Origin: Lenzites betulinus
Lineage: Eukaryota > Basidiomycota > Agaricomycetes > Polyporales > Polyporaceae
Assembly (NCBI GenBank): GCA_022264855.1
Contig: JABYQU010000019.1
Location: forward strand, 434,001 to 498,000
Direction of reading: 5' to 3'
Length of the DNA: 64,000 nucleotides
Shown in pieces: positions 1-12,549 of the stretch. The position numbers and the translations under genes were made by a program. How positions within the stretch are numbered: the stretch's first letter is position 1; each line of letters opens with the position of its first letter. Under the pieces are notes generated by a model, which did no database searches, was not told the DNA's origin, and saw only the letters and a list, made by a program, of their open reading frames with translations.

Positions 1-399
1 CTTCCGCTTCCGCCCCGCATGCTCGCGCCCGCCCGCCCGCTCGTGCTCACGCTCGCGTTCGCGCTCCTTCTCCCTCGCTCTGCTCTTGCCCTTGCCCTTG
101 TCCCACTCCCGCTCGGGCGGCCAATCATCCTGGGCAGGCGCCGGCTCTTCGGGGTCGGTGAAGGAGAACGGGATGAAGTCTGCCTCGGCGAACGTGCTCT
201 CCGCGGCCTTGCCGTCTTTCGCGGATGATTTTGGGGGTTCTTCGGCTTTAGGTGGTATGGGTGTGTTCGAGCCAGAGGGGCCCGCTTCGAGGTCAGCAGC
301 GGCTTGCTGCTTCTCCCTCCTCCGCGCGCGTCGAGTGGAGGGTTTCTCTTCGGAGGGCGCGGAGCCAGAGCTACGCCGAGGATTTGTTGATGCCATCAT
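1..399 (-). CDS. 5'-partial gene running off the left edge; charged N-terminal region, possibly TRF4/5-like poly(A) polymerase
   Basis: An open frame with no stop starts at an ATG at 399 (a second ATG follows directly) and runs off the window on the minus strand, giving about 133 residues. The protein starts with an Arg/Ser-rich stretch. A Lys/Glu/Ala region follows, then an acidic-aromatic patch around residues 77-95 (ADFIPFSFTDPEEP), then REWDKGKGK and a run of alternating Glu/Arg with a basic end. It is disordered and strongly charged. An acidic ADFI-P-F patch followed by REWDKGK resembles what I recall of basidiomycete non-canonical poly(A) polymerases of the TRF4/5 type. The catalytic domain would lie outside the window, so this is a weak inference. 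The frame itself looks genuine: it has no internal stop and consistent composition. Confidence 0.55.
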   Translation of the reverse strand, partial: MMASTNPRRSSGSAPSEEKPSTRRARRREKQQAAADLEAGPSGSNTPIPPKAEEPPKSSAKDGKAAESTFAEADFIPFSFTDPEEPAPAQDDWPPEREWDKGKGKSRAREKEREREREHERAGGREHAGRKRK

Positions 400-2518
400 A
401 GCTAGATTCAGACGTATGGGCCCCCCTGAAGTAATCGTAGCGCAGCTAGAGCAGAGATTCCAGTACAAGGTTTTCGGTAAGCGAGAAGATGACCACGCGC
501 TTCTTGAAGTTGCCGCCACAAGTATGTCTAGCGCCCGAGGTTATGGGCGTTCGCGTATGGCTGGCGCCGCTCTCTTGCACTACGATGTCACAACACTCCC
601 TCGTGCAAGTCCCGGGAGCACCGTGCCTTGAAGCTTTAGATTCGAGTGAGGTGTAAGTCTTCTAAGATGTACGTAACTCATGTCTTAGGAGACGATATCG
701 ACGGCGGTCATCATCCAACTCTTCATTGAAATCAACGCTGCAGTACTACACTACACTCCTGATTGAAATATGAGAGGTTTGTAAGTAGTTGGCCTTCGTC
801 GCCCCGAGGGTGTCCCTTTGTTGCTGACCATATGCTCTCTAGTACAGCATGAAATCTCGTTCGAAATCCACGAGGTCTCTTTCGCATTCTACTACCTCGT
901 CGCCCAGTACCATACTGCCTACAGTCGACGGCTCTCCCAGCGGTGCTTCTGAACTGAACTTGCTTGTGGGGGAACCTTGGGCTATATGGCGACTACTAGC
1001 TGCTTCCACGCGTGTCTACCAACTCAGGCCATGCTGAAAGGCAAGGACGCGTCGGAAAACCTGCGCAAATCTGCGCCCGAACCAGTCGTGCTAGCAACGA
1101 GCAGCCGTTCTTTCCAGACCGACGCTAGCTATTGTGCCCCGGCAGAGATGTGAGCTTCTTCCTGCTCAGTGCGGTCGACGCAGACAAGCGCTACCCGCTG
1201 CTTTACTCGTCTCTGCCTTGGCGACGCCACCCACTCGTCCCGGGTTGCAATGCCCAAACTCATTGCACTAACGGCTGGATTTCCCTCACGTATCGCACCC
1301 CGACTTCTCCCGCTCTCGATGCTACTCGGATGTCTTCAGTGAGTGTTATGAACGCCGGAGCCGCTAACAATCTTCCGCACCAGGTGGCGTATCTTCGAAT
1401 GATCTCTGACGGAACTTTTAAAAAGTTGTCATCCTCCCGCGGCCTGGGCTCCGTCAAATCCACTGTGGCGTACGGCTTCGTCAGCTCCCGGGGCGCGGGA
1501 AGGCATCGCTCACTGTGCTGCCGCCTATGACGAAAGCACGTCTGTACCAGGTCGCCTGCGCGCTGACGGTGCGTATCGTGAACATACGTCGGCCGCTAGT
1601 CGAGCACGTTGAGGGTAGGCCGAAGGCCCGCTAGTGTAGATGAGCAATCTCTCCTTATAATGAACCCCATTGATACAACACCATCCGCCTCTCCGTGGCT
1701 TGTATGTTGACTGCAGAGACAGTCGTTACGCGATACAGCAATACAAGGGTCCCGTTCCACCGCCTTGTTCACGTCGCCATCAAGAGAAGCCAAGATGATA
1801 TCGACCAAGTTTCTTTACGCTACCACGGTCGCCGCTCGTATCGCTCAACGATTAGAGTCATAATAGCCCTGAGGCTCGACGCTACCCATGGCGTACGCAG
1901 TAGTGCGGTGATATCCAAGGTACAACGCACCAGTGGTAAGATGGTTCTGGAATGGAAGAACCGCAAATGAATAAGATACGAGCGGCATCATCAGAAGGGG
2001 GCACAGCTATCGTACCAATACTAGTAGCCTAGAAGCACGGGCATGGTACCGCACACACGGGCGCGCTGGCCAAAAGCGGGGGCGTGGGCGATATGTGCTA
2101 GGAGTGAGCGCTGCCCAAATATCCTGATATTCTGCGAGAACAAGGGGATCGTCCTCCACCTCGTTTTGCTGCTGCCCCCCTAAACCAAGCGCATAATCGT
2201 TTTGCATGACAATGACGATGTCCGATTCCTCCTGTCTCCGTCGCAAAAAGAATCCTGGCCGTCAGAAAAAGAAAACAACGTCTATAAGGTGGAAGAGATG
2301 GCTACCATCCCCAGAACCCTCTGAAGGAGCCGTGGGCGAAGAAAAGGTGGCGTCAAGACGACCCTAGTACATCGCTCCATATGCCACATGCTGACTGCCT
2401 ACCCTAGATACACTGGCACCACATTGCATGGGGCCATGGGTGCTCACTAGAACGTGCCGTGGGGAGTCTCCGTTGGCCGGTAGACGGCGTTGTGGAAGGC
2501 CCTTTAGTCTTGCTCCAG
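400..2518. other. Intergenic stretch with no assigned gene
   Basis: This contains the presumed promoter of the left-edge gene and unassigned DNA. One intron-like block is visible at 1340-1384 on the plus strand (GTGAGT donor, GCTAAC branch, CACCAG acceptor, 45 nt). The surrounding frames are short and I recognise no product. A minus-strand frame at 2007-2246 (key residues RRRQEESD and EVEDDPLVLAEYQD) looks mildly protein-like and has an acceptor-like CTGAC..CCAG just upstream. It has no ATG at a sensible place, so I do not call it a gene. Confidence 0.4.
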
Positions 2519-3373
2519 CCATACGAGCAATGGCTCGGGTGGCAACCCACATTCGATGGCACTTCCCCAGATGCAGCCCACCAGCGCAGCAGCACTGGTA
2601 GTACCGAGGGATCCCGGTCTGGCCCTCCCACCCCTGTCCCGCTCCACATCCCGGAGTCTCCACCGGTGTGCGTCGAGTGCCCACGGCTCTCCCCGGGCAC
2701 GGGCGGGCGTGTGTCGGCGACCGCGCGATCTGCTCTTACGAGCATTCCGGGGCATGATGAGGCGTATGCCGGCTCCGAGGACACGACGAGCCGATCGCCT
2801 CTAGGACAACAGCTGGCTTACAGCATAGCTGAGTATGTAGATTGCCTATGCCTCTGGAAGCGAGTGTCGGGATCACTGACTGTACACAGCCCAATCAAAC
2901 TTACAAACACGCGAGACGCACAGAATATGCAGCCCGGATCTGGCTGTAAGTCGAACGGGCTGTGCACAGGCACTGTGCACGTCCAGCCTGATCAAATGGG
3001 CCGTCTCTTCAACCAACCTACCGCCCTCACCCCAGAGATTTGCGGTAGCCCCATAGTGGACGTTCCGTATTCGATCCTCACCTGGGGCGGCTGGACCGAC
3101 AATGCAACGGAATCGGACACCTCCTCCATTCAGGAGAGCTTCCTGCATGATGAGCAGTTGGCTACACCCTATGCGGATTCAGCGAGGCTCTCAGCGGCAG
3201 ATACAACAACGGTAACTGCCTACATAGAGCAGCATGCGACGGAGACACTGGAGTCGATTTATCGATTCGCCGTCGGGGTGATGGGTGCCCCATACTGGGA
3301 AGGATGCGCCTGGAGCGCGTGGAACGACGAATGGCAATCGACTCACCAGGAGAATGAGGCGGGCGAGTGGTGA
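2519..3373 (+). CDS. Family D copy 1: unknown Trp/Ser/Pro-rich protein
   Basis: An open frame of about 285 codons ends in TGA at 3371-3373. It matches family D copy 2 without a single gap (offset exactly 2985 bp). Homology between copies starts at a CTCCAG acceptor (…2518), so this is probably an internal or terminal exon. No ATG lies near its start, and the upstream exon was not found. Inside is a very intron-like block at 2833-2889 (GTATGT donor, CACTGAC branch, ACACAG acceptor, 57 nt). It is a multiple of three, so the frame stays open with or without it. The product is rich in Trp, Ser, Thr and Asp. It ends in a Trp-dense tail (YWEGCAWSAWNDEW). No known domain, signal peptide or membrane segment is seen. 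Function unknown. Confidence 0.55.
   Translation, partial: PYEQWLGWQPTFDGTSPDAAHQRSSTGSTEGSRSGPPTPVPLHIPESPPVCVECPRLSPGTGGRVSATARSALTSIPGHDEAYAGSEDTTSRSPLGQQLAYSIAEYVDCLCLWKRVSGSLTVHSPIKLTNTRDAQNMQPGSGCKSNGLCTGTVHVQPDQMGRLFNQPTALTPEICGSPIVDVPYSILTWGGWTDNATESDTSSIQESFLHDEQLATPYADSARLSAADTTTVTAYIEQHATETLESIYRFAVGVMGAPYWEGCAWSAWNDEWQSTHQENEAGEW
2833..2889 (+). other. Predicted intron in family D copy 1
   Basis: A GTATGT donor, CTGAC branch-type motif and ACACAG acceptor span 57 nt. The same block is kept in copy 2 at 5818-5874. The decayed third copy keeps the branch and acceptor near 6516. Confidence 0.6.
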
Positions 3374-5503
3374 CTAGTAGGCGCTCTCCTGGATTGCGTG
3401 GCCCGCCATATGCTCTTGGAGATCATAGGGAGTCCTCGAGTGGACGATGTCGAGTAAGAGTAAGAGTGCAAGGTGTGTACAGGACCATCACAGAAAAGGC
3501 GTGGAAATCGGGAGGGGAGTAATGATTATCGCCGTAATAAGGCGTTATAATCTGTTGTAAACCTACCATAATCTCGGGTTTGCTAGCAAGCGCCGCGATC
3601 ATTGGGCTGGCTTGGAACATGCTTGCAAGACACTTGCAATGATCTTGGAACCTGTCCAATCCTCCCATCTGCTTTGCGATCGCCTTACAACCCGCGCGCT
3701 CAAATCCACCGACACTTCGCGATGTTCTGTACAGTTTCTCGGCGGAGCTTAAATTCGTCTCCTAGCGATGGACATCTTTGCTCGCGCCCAACTCTCGTCT
3801 CTCTCCATCCTTCCAACTCCTCCCACTTGCACACATCCCCCCATTTCCTCCTTTTTTGCTTGTGTATCAGTGTCACGACGGCATGCATCCCTACTGACGT
3901 TTTCATCCTACTATAGGGCCTAGTAGGCTTCCGCTATGGGTGTCGTGCTACTGCTGGTGCTGCTGTGTGCTCGATTCCGCTGGGTCTTGAAGCTGTCTAC
4001 GGCTACCGCACTCGTACCTGGACTCTAGAGGCATCCTGACTGGTCGCTATACCTGGCGTTGCTCTTAGCTGGGAGTATCTTTGGCTGCTGTCACCTGGTG
4101 TGCGCTGTACATGCTCGTTCAACCTGGGTGCTCTTTATCCGGCTACCCGACGCTACTGAGCGGTTACACTATCGAGGCCCTCTGTTCTGCACGGCGGGAG
4201 TTGCTCTGGTGTTTTGGTAGTGTATGTCCAGTAGTTGTAGTAATAGTACTGGTACAAGTATCGCTTCATGTACGTTCTCGGTGTTTATGAATATATCATA
4301 TGTTTCCGCATCTACCGTGCATAGTGTGATTGGGATTTAGAAGCCCAAGAATATTATTATACTGGCATCGTACACCTTGCATGCATGCACAATGATTTGG
4401 AGAATTCGCAATATTGGGAAATCTTGCAATCTGGGCGGGTTCTTCTAACGGGCTCAACGCGATCGTAGTGGCATTATTACACGATCCGAGATAATATCAA
4501 CTTGCCATCATTGTGGACCTTATAACCGATTACAAGTCCATTATAGCTGGATTATATTGCATTGTAAGATCACGGACAAATCTGTGATGACCGAAGTTTC
4601 TGAGTAGTATCGATCGATCTCCCATGTACTGTCCGTCATCTTGTAATCTTATCTGATAACCTTATGAAGTACAATGGCTTGAAGCGGCTGCGACGGCTCT
4701 GCGACGCTCTACGACACTCTTCTGGGGGGGCCCTGCCCTAAAACTTCACGCAACAAATCTCCATCCGAGAGAATACTAGTGTTGGACTTGGGGGAAAATA
4801 TCATAGTTGGGTCATGATCAGGGGACTTGTCCGTATTATATTGTCCTCGCTAGCCCAAGTCTGATATCTGAACGGAATGCCTGACGTTCCTTGCAACACC
4901 ATGACCACCGGTACGTGTAGTATACACGAGCCATGATCCTACCGTATGGCTCTCGCGTTGTATATTGTTAGGAGGTTCTGTGATAATTGACTACAGACGA
5001 CCGGAAAGCAGTGTCGCTTCATGCCAAGTTTCGGTCATCTGCGAGAACGACTGATGTTTTGGCTGCGGTAGCAGTATCCTGGCCTTCGTTCAGTTTCCTG
5101 CTTGAAGCGAATCAATACATCAACGTCCGCATGTTATATCTGTGTTTCTCGGGAGATACAAGACATACATAGTCGCTACGTCGCGGCTCGCGCCGCGTAC
5201 TCTCAAGTACTACGGCAGCAACGTAGGATCGCTGTATCGGATTGCCACAACCGTCCATGCCATACTTGTTGTCACCCGAGGAGTCCTTTCGGGGCGCGAG
5301 GCGTGCTCGAAAACGAGGCGCAAATATTTTGAGTGCAATCATGCAGCATGCCAGCCGGCGCCCGAGTGCGCACAACGCTCCCTGAGCCTGAGCTCGATCG
5401 GAGAAAGCACATCTAGCAGGCAGTTTAGCGTCGACGACGGCAATGGTCGTCCTACACTCCACGGGACCGTCTAGTGGACCAGAATCCACTAAACCTCCTC
5501 CAG
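3374..5503. other. Spacer between family D copies
   Basis: The spacer is largely AT-richer than the rest of the window, especially 4270-4960. Short frames exist on both strands (for example minus 3423-3668, starting with ATG), but none gives a recognisable protein. No repeat of the flanking D copies was seen inside it, so the 2985-bp offset is not a simple head-to-tail duplication of the whole interval. Confidence 0.4.
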
Positions 5504-6358
5504 CCATACGAGCAATGGCTCGGATGGCAGCCCACGTTCGATAGCACTTCCCCAGATGCAGCCCACCAGTGCAGCAGCACTAGTAGTACCGATGCATCCC
5601 AGTCTGGCCCTCCCACCCCTGTCCCGCTCCACATCCCGGAGTCTCCACCGGTGTGCGCCGATTGTCCACGGCTCTCCCTGGGCGCGGGCGGGCGTGGGTC
5701 GGCGGCCGCGCGGTTTGCTCTTACAAGCATCCCGGGGCATGACGAGGCGTATGCCGGCTCCGAGAACATGGCGAACCGACCACCGCTAGGACAACGGCTG
5801 GCTTACAGCATAGCTGAGTATGTAGATCGTCGATGCCTCTGGAAGCGAGTGTCGGGATCACTGACTGTACACAGACCAATCAACCATACAGACACACGAG
5901 ACGCACAGACTATGCAGCCCGGAGCTGGCTGCAAGCTGAATGGTCTGTGCACAGATAATGTGCACGTCCAGCCTGATCAAATAGGCCGTCTCTACAACCA
6001 ACCTACCGCCCTCATCCCAGATATTTGGGACAGCCCCATAGTGGACGTTCCGTATTCGATCACCACCTGGGGCGGCTGGACCGACAATGCAACAAAATCG
6101 GACACCTCCTCCGTTCAGGAGAGCTTCCTGCATGATGAGCAGTTGGCTACACCCTACGCGGAGTCAGCGAGGCTCTCAATGGCAGATACAGCAACAGTAG
6201 ATGCCTATATAGGTCAACATGCCACTGAAACGCTGGAGTCGATTTATCGATTCGCCGTCGGGGCGGTGGGTGCCCCATACTGGGAAGGATGCGAGCGGAG
6301 CGCGTGGAACGACAAATGGCGATCGACTCACCAGGAGGATGAGGTGGGCGAGTGGTGA
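5504..6358 (+). CDS. Family D copy 2: unknown Trp/Ser/Pro-rich protein
   Basis: This is the second intact member of the tandem family, about 285 codons ending in TGA at 6356-6358. It aligns with copy 1 over the whole length without indels and with scattered substitutions. The CTCCAG acceptor at the start, the 57-nt intron-like block (5818-5874), the WGGWTDNAT motif and the Trp-rich C-terminus are all kept. The absence of frameshifts and stops in two diverged copies argues that both were under coding constraint. As in copy 1 there is no ATG near the start of homology, so an upstream exon is missing from this annotation. No function can be assigned. Confidence 0.55.
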   Translation, partial: PYEQWLGWQPTFDSTSPDAAHQCSSTSSTDASQSGPPTPVPLHIPESPPVCADCPRLSLGAGGRGSAAARFALTSIPGHDEAYAGSENMANRPPLGQRLAYSIAEYVDRRCLWKRVSGSLTVHRPINHTDTRDAQTMQPGAGCKLNGLCTDNVHVQPDQIGRLYNQPTALIPDIWDSPIVDVPYSITTWGGWTDNATKSDTSSVQESFLHDEQLATPYAESARLSMADTATVDAYIGQHATETLESIYRFAVGAVGAPYWEGCERSAWNDKWRSTHQEDEVGEW

Positions 6359-6389
6359 CTGGGGGCACGCCCTTTCGGCGCCGTGAGAT

Positions 6390-6965
6390 GAGCATCCCTG
6401 AGGAGGCGCATACCGGCTCAGAGACACCTGGTACGACAGCTTGTCTGCCGCATCTGTGCTAGCTACAGGCATGCAAATCGTTTACCCTCGTAGCGAACAT
6501 TGGGACGACTGACGGTACACAGCCCAACCAAATTAACAGACAAACTCAGGGGCACAACGTGTGCAACCTCTGATTGGCTACAACTTGATTGGGTTGCGCA
6601 CTCACAGTGCGCACGTCCAACGCTGACCACGTCCTCTGATAGCAGCCGGCTGGTGTAACCCCATCCCGGCGGGCACTTGGGACGGCCATGCGATCCGAGG
6701 CCATGGCCAGCTCGATCCGCCGACGCGTATCCGATCTTAGCATCAGCCAACTGACATGACGATGCCATACAAATGCAACACTCACTACAAGGAATCAGCT
6801 CGGACACTTCCTCTTTACAGGGCCCAGGCGACGATCTAGGCAGTAGCACTGTCTGTACCCGGCATCGGGGCGATCATGGGTGTCTGATGCTATATGTGCA
6901 TTAGCATGGAATAGCAAGCAGCTGGCGACTCACTGGGAGGTCCAGGCGTGGGCAAGCCGTAGCTG
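6390..6965 (+). pseudogene. Family D copy 3, decayed
   Basis: From the segment encoding the DEAYAGSE region onward, this stretch matches copies 1 and 2 in order. It has the branch and ACACAG acceptor near 6510-6522, then the region matching the downstream exon, then the Trp-rich end near 6875-6965. Multiple stops, frameshifts and small deletions break the frame. It lies directly after copy 2, so the array is D1 - 2.1-kb spacer - D2 - D3 relic. Confidence 0.65.
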
Positions 6966-9900
6966 GAGCTCTCCTGCGTCGCGTAGCTCACTGGAGATGG
7001 AAGTGGTAGATAGGGAAGATGCGCTGTCTAAGTTCTACGGACGAGGTCAGGTTTATGAAGTGGTATGTTTAAAAGTACCGATCGATCGATTTCCCACCTG
7101 AGCATCTGTCTTTCGTGTTATCTCATGACTGTGTTATGGGCGTAGCCTGGTGCCATGCCTGTACGAAAGAGTCGCCAATATCGTCACGATGTGTGTTCCC
7201 ACTGTGAGTCCCGCGAGCATACTGAGTGAGTGGAGACAGACGTACTTACCCGTCCATCGCATCGCCAATATAGATCTTGCCAGGCAGAACAGCGCGCGCC
7301 ATGACGCCAACCAGCAGGGACGCGCAGATGCTCATGAGCTGTTGGTTTACGGGTTGATGACATGATCACAGATCACGACACCGTTATGCTCTAGTGCCTG
7401 GGTACCTACGGTGGGCGTTGAAACATATCAGCATGTAGCATGTGCGATGTTGTACCTACTCACCACGTGGAAAACCCCAACTTCCGGGTTCAGTTGCCGG
7501 GCTGTACAGTGTACTTGCACGCTTGTAGAAACGAGGGGCGCGGGCGCGATGGCAGGTTATTTCTCCGAAGGATCATCAAGGAGTGCTTACCGATCGCGAT
7601 ACCGTCAGAGACAATCCTCGAAAGACGTTCTTGATCTCGATTCTCAGGCCAAAGCACCACCAGATGACGCGAAGCCAAAATGTACGAACGAACACTTCGT
7701 AAGCGTAAGGTTTCACAAACCAATACGCGCCGCGCCGCCGGCAGTGACGGGTCGCAAGTCAGCTCCGCGGGTTTCCAGCCAGGCGCGCTCGAGAGACAAA
7801 AGTCGGGAGTCAAGGGAGCACCGAAGATTCACATGAGCGGCCAGTTGGAGATGTGTACACCGCGCAGCGCGGCACCTTGCGAAGCCAGGCCAAGGTCGAC
7901 TGTGAGAACAAGCTAGTGAACAGACATATCCATCTCCTAGTATACCACTGCCAGTAGTTTCACAGAGCATAGTGACAAGTCGCATGCCCACAGTCTGGCG
8001 CAGCCAGCCCGGACGCACGCGCTTTCTACCAGCTCCGCGGAGTTCAGGGTGCCAGTATGACCTGACCTCCCCGCCCCGCGCGCAGACCAGCAGGAAGACG
8101 AACGTCGAAGGACAATAGAGGGCTCACACGCCCAGCCGAGCTCTCGCACGAAGAGAGCATAGAGTCGGAGTCGCGATGGCGGTAGCGGCCCAGCGGAGAT
8201 GACCTGACGACGTCGACGTCGACGTTCCCAGGACCCGGCACAAACGCTGTATACTCGAGAACCCACGAATCCGCGTCGATGCCGAAGACTCTCTGGAGGA
8301 GACCCGAGACGCACTGAACATTCACGGCTGCGCGCGGACCTCGAGGCAGGCTGAGAGACTAGAAAGAGGGTGCGCGTCCGGCTGCAGTGTTGAACGTAAC
8401 GGCCGCAGTGGGTGTGCTGTTGCCCAAACGGGCAAGTTTCGACGTTCCTGTATCGACGTCCGGGTGTTCGTGCGTTCGTGCGTGCGTGTGCGCCCTCGTT
8501 TGCCTACCGACGCGCAAGTTGCCAAGAGCCGGCTGAGAACCCCGAGAGCGGCACGAGACAGACTGAGAACGCCCGGGAGAGAGCCACTGCGCAAAGTCAG
8601 CCCGTCGGAACACAGGACAGGTGTATGAGGTGCGAGTCTGTCACGGTACTTACATGTGAGCACCGTAGCACCGTAGCGAGATCAGGCGGTCGTGAAGGGC
8701 GAACGCGACAGGAGTCAGGCCCGACTCGCCTCGAGCGGTGAAGCACCACTGAATCAGAGAGTGAATCACTGAATGTACTGTGCAGGAGTGTCGATTGCAA
8801 CGCGCTGCGCGCGCAGAGCCTGAGACGGCCGAATCCGGGTGCCCGGGCGTGCGCCGCCGGGTGGGGTGCGCTGCGCCCCTGGGCAGTTGGGCAGTTGCGG
8901 AGATGTTGTGTACGTGTGCGATAGCGTTCGAAGTAGGTCCGGGGCTGCAGGCTCTCGCACTAATAGATTCATAGATAGCGAGGCGGGGAGGATTCACAAA
9001 GCTCGCAGAACCTGGCGTAGGGCGATAGAACTTGGACGCGGAGGCGGGATTGGAGAGGCGGTGGGGAACGTGTGTTTTAGTACGCCTCGCGGCGCGCCTG
9101 CTTGACGCAGAGGGCTGTTTAGAGGCCGCTCGGGCTGTCCGAGTGCCCAGACGGGCTCGTAGTTCCGTATGCTGTGGTATTGGGCGCAGTAGCACGGGCG
9201 CACCCACGGGTTGGCCGAAAGCGTGCTTCAAGCGGAGATGAAGCGAAGAATTGCTTGACGAGGCGTATATCGCGCAATGAAGCAATAGCTGAGCTAGCTA
9301 GCGCAAGGTCGCCGAGACCATCCGGGGGAGGTGCGCCGCCCTGAATCGAGCTCTAATAAGGGAAACCCCACAACACGCTGAACTGGCAAAGCATCAGTGT
9401 ACGCAGAGCGGGCGGACCGACTCCATCTGCGCGGGAAGCTTTTGACACACCGGCTGGTCTGGGCCCGCGTAGAGCTGGAGAGAGGGTTGAGGGCACTGTT
9501 GCGTAAAGTTAGTATCGTGTGGGCCTGAGTGCGAGATATCTCCCGGGCTGCCGTGTATGGTGGGAGAATGGGCGGATATGTGCGCGGCCGGGACGCGGCC
9601 GAGGTCATCCCGGAGGATGTGTGCTACGTACAGGTTGACGTCAGACGGGTACGTCAGTTCGACGCAGTGAGCATCGGGTGGCGGAGGGCGCTGCGAACAG
9701 GAGACGGGGTCAGCGGACTGCCTGCAGTAGGATGAGGAAAAACGTGTTGCACGCACGAGAGCTATAGAAGGCGTCACTATAGCGAAGACAGCCCCGCGCG
9801 CAGGCGTGGACGTCCGGGCAGCGACGGCAGGCGGTCCGCGTGAGCACAAGCATCCTCTGGCTAGGCACGGCCGTGGAGACGTGTCCAGCAGAGCCTGCAC

Positions 9901-12518
9901 GCGATTCCAGCGCTTCTGCTGCTCGCCTCCTGTGCGGGAGGAGGTAGGGTGCGATGACGTCACGCGTCTTGTTTGCCACCCAATGACGACACGCGTTCGC
10001 CATTTCGACGCGTCCGTCCTCCCCAGCTGGAGCGCTGTCAGTGCCCGCTGGAGAGCCGTGCGGTTACATACCTCACGCTCCCGCATCCGGCTCCGACCTG
10101 CGTATCCTGGTGATAGCCCATCGCCGTCAGCACGACGTCAACGGCTGCTGTGTGCACCCACTCTGGACCCACCGCGGAGAGCCGTGTTTGGTGCAAGCTT
10201 GTACTCATCCACTTCGTCTTGTGAGAATTCTGCGACGTCACGGAGGTTAAACGCCACATCTCCCAGGTGCCGTTTACAAGAATACCTGCATGGACAATAC
10301 TGGTGAGTCGGATGAATCAGCGACGTGCATGACATGCCGATGAGAACTCACTACCTTACCATAGATGTCCAGTTCCTTGGAGGCCGCGTTGGTATGTTTG
10401 CACACCGCGTACGGTGGCCAATGACCGACGTCGCCCAATCACCACTTTGCAAAGCGGAACACCCCTGGTGAAGTGCGTATTGCACCCAGACAAAACGCAT
10501 ACCCGGCGACAACGAAATCTTCCCCGTTCGCCTCCCCGCGGCCATCCCCCCATTGGCCACCCTGCCCGACCCTGCGCAGTGCGCACAGACCCGACGGCGC
10601 TGCCTCGGGATCGCCACGACAATGAACCCACGCGACGGGCGCGACCAATAGTGCGCGCGCGCCCCCGCACCGCCGCCGCTTGTGCGCGCACAACCCTCTT
10701 TCGCGTGGCCGCCGTCCCTATCATCGCCGCCGCGGAAGCAGTGGCGGTCAATGGTCCACGCACATTGAACAAAGCACCGCGCCCGCACACGAGCCCGAGC
10801 CAGTTCAAGACAAGACAGTTCGAGCAAGTTCGACGATTGGCCCGCTCGCTTTGATCACCGTGGACGAAGAGGCGGTGGCGGCAACGATCGGCCAGTGCCA
10901 CGCCCGACGCCGCCTTCCCCAAATTCCCACGCACCTCGGTCCTCCCACCTCTATTCGAGCTCCGCCAAAAGGTAACGCAATTTCGCACCCCGCGCTCAGG
11001 CTCCCGGAAAGGACGTGCCGGGCGCCCGATCGGCCGAGGGACGACGGAAGCACGGACGGGCGGGCGCCTGCAGATCCTCCGAGGAAGTCGGGGAAGCCGC
11101 GCGCAGGCGTCAACGTGATTTATCAGTTCGCACCACTGTCCGTGGCAGCGCGGTGCGATCCCAGCGGGGCTCACGCATAATGAGCTCGCCGTGTCGTCCC
11201 AGGGGGTAAGGGGTTCCCGCGCTGCCCGTGCGCGAGAGGTGGCGCAATCGTACGTGCTATCGTGCTGTCGTGTCAGTCAGCCCGGATATCCAGCGTTGTG
11301 CGTGCGCGCGGTCACGGGTTACCAGCAGTCTGTGGGTGTGCGTACGCTCCCGGCTGGCCGCGCAGGCCGCGCAGCGACGCCATCCACGTTCATCTTCAAC
11401 GCGGCCGAGAGTTCAGTTGGATATCCGCGACCGCGCTGCCCGCGCGCGTGCCGGCTGTGCACGTCCACCTCCTCAACTCGCTATCCGGATATCCAGCCTC
11501 AGCCTCACTGGCACGCGCGCAGCTCTGGCGCTTTCGAGCCTCGACGCGTTCTGCGGACTGATTCCCCGATCGTGCACGTTCACGTTCATACGGGGACACA
11601 GCCGCGCTGCACAGCCTGCAGCTGGAGGTTCGCGCACGCTGCAAGTTGTATGTAGGATGTGAGCTCGAGCGACACGGCCCGGGGCCCGGGCTCGCCTCCG
11701 CCCGCTCTCCCCGTCTCTCAGCGCGACTCGCACTGACTCGACCGGTGGGTGCGGGTACCGCGCGCGCGCGCGCGTCCCAATAACACAACGCCGCGCGATA
11801 CAGCTACGGTCGGACCCGGTGAATTATCATAATGCATAATGATAGACACTCGCCCCCGAGGGCACTGCCGTCCGCGCCCGACTCGAATGCGCCAAACATA
11901 CACCTGAAGTCTAAGTTTGCGGTGACCGAGCTCGAGCAGCTGGGGCACTCTCGACTGCGACGCCCTGGCTCCTGCTGCGGATCGAGAGAAAGGATTAGAG
12001 ATATAGCTTCAACGCAGCAGCCTGGGGGCATCTCCGAGTCATAGCACATACATACTAAGTAATAGATGGGCACCGATACCGATCGCGCGAGCGCCCGGCG
12101 TGCTTCTGCACCACATACGGGGACAGAACCGTATGCATACGCATACGCAGCGGCGTATACTGGGTATATATAATACGCAGGCGCGGAATGCGCAAGTATA
12201 GCACCGCGGGTGCCTTCGGTATTCAATTCACCTGCGCAGGCGCTCGTTCTATATAGCGTTCGTGTGTTCGTATGTGCATGCGGGGATGCATGTATATTCA
12301 ATTCTGGCGGCGTGGTACTCGAGCGGGACACATGCTGTGTGTGGTTCGGAAGGTGGACTGGAACTGACGGGCGCGTGCGTGCGGGCCGCAGCCGGGGAGA
12401 GAAGCCCCGGATGGGTGGGGGTGTGGGTTGTGCGGCGGGTGCGCATGCGTGCGTGTGTTCCCTCGCTGCTTGCGAGCTCCCGACGGGGAAGGGGGCGTAC
12501 ACGCGTGCCGGCGCGCTC

Positions 12519-12549
12519 CTTCAGCTTCCAGCTTCAGCTTCCAGCTTCA
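12519..12549. repeat. 13-bp tandem repeat, about 2.4 units
   Basis: The unit CTTCAGCTTCCAG occurs twice followed by CTTCA. It is a short local minisatellite in non-coding DNA. Confidence 0.85.
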
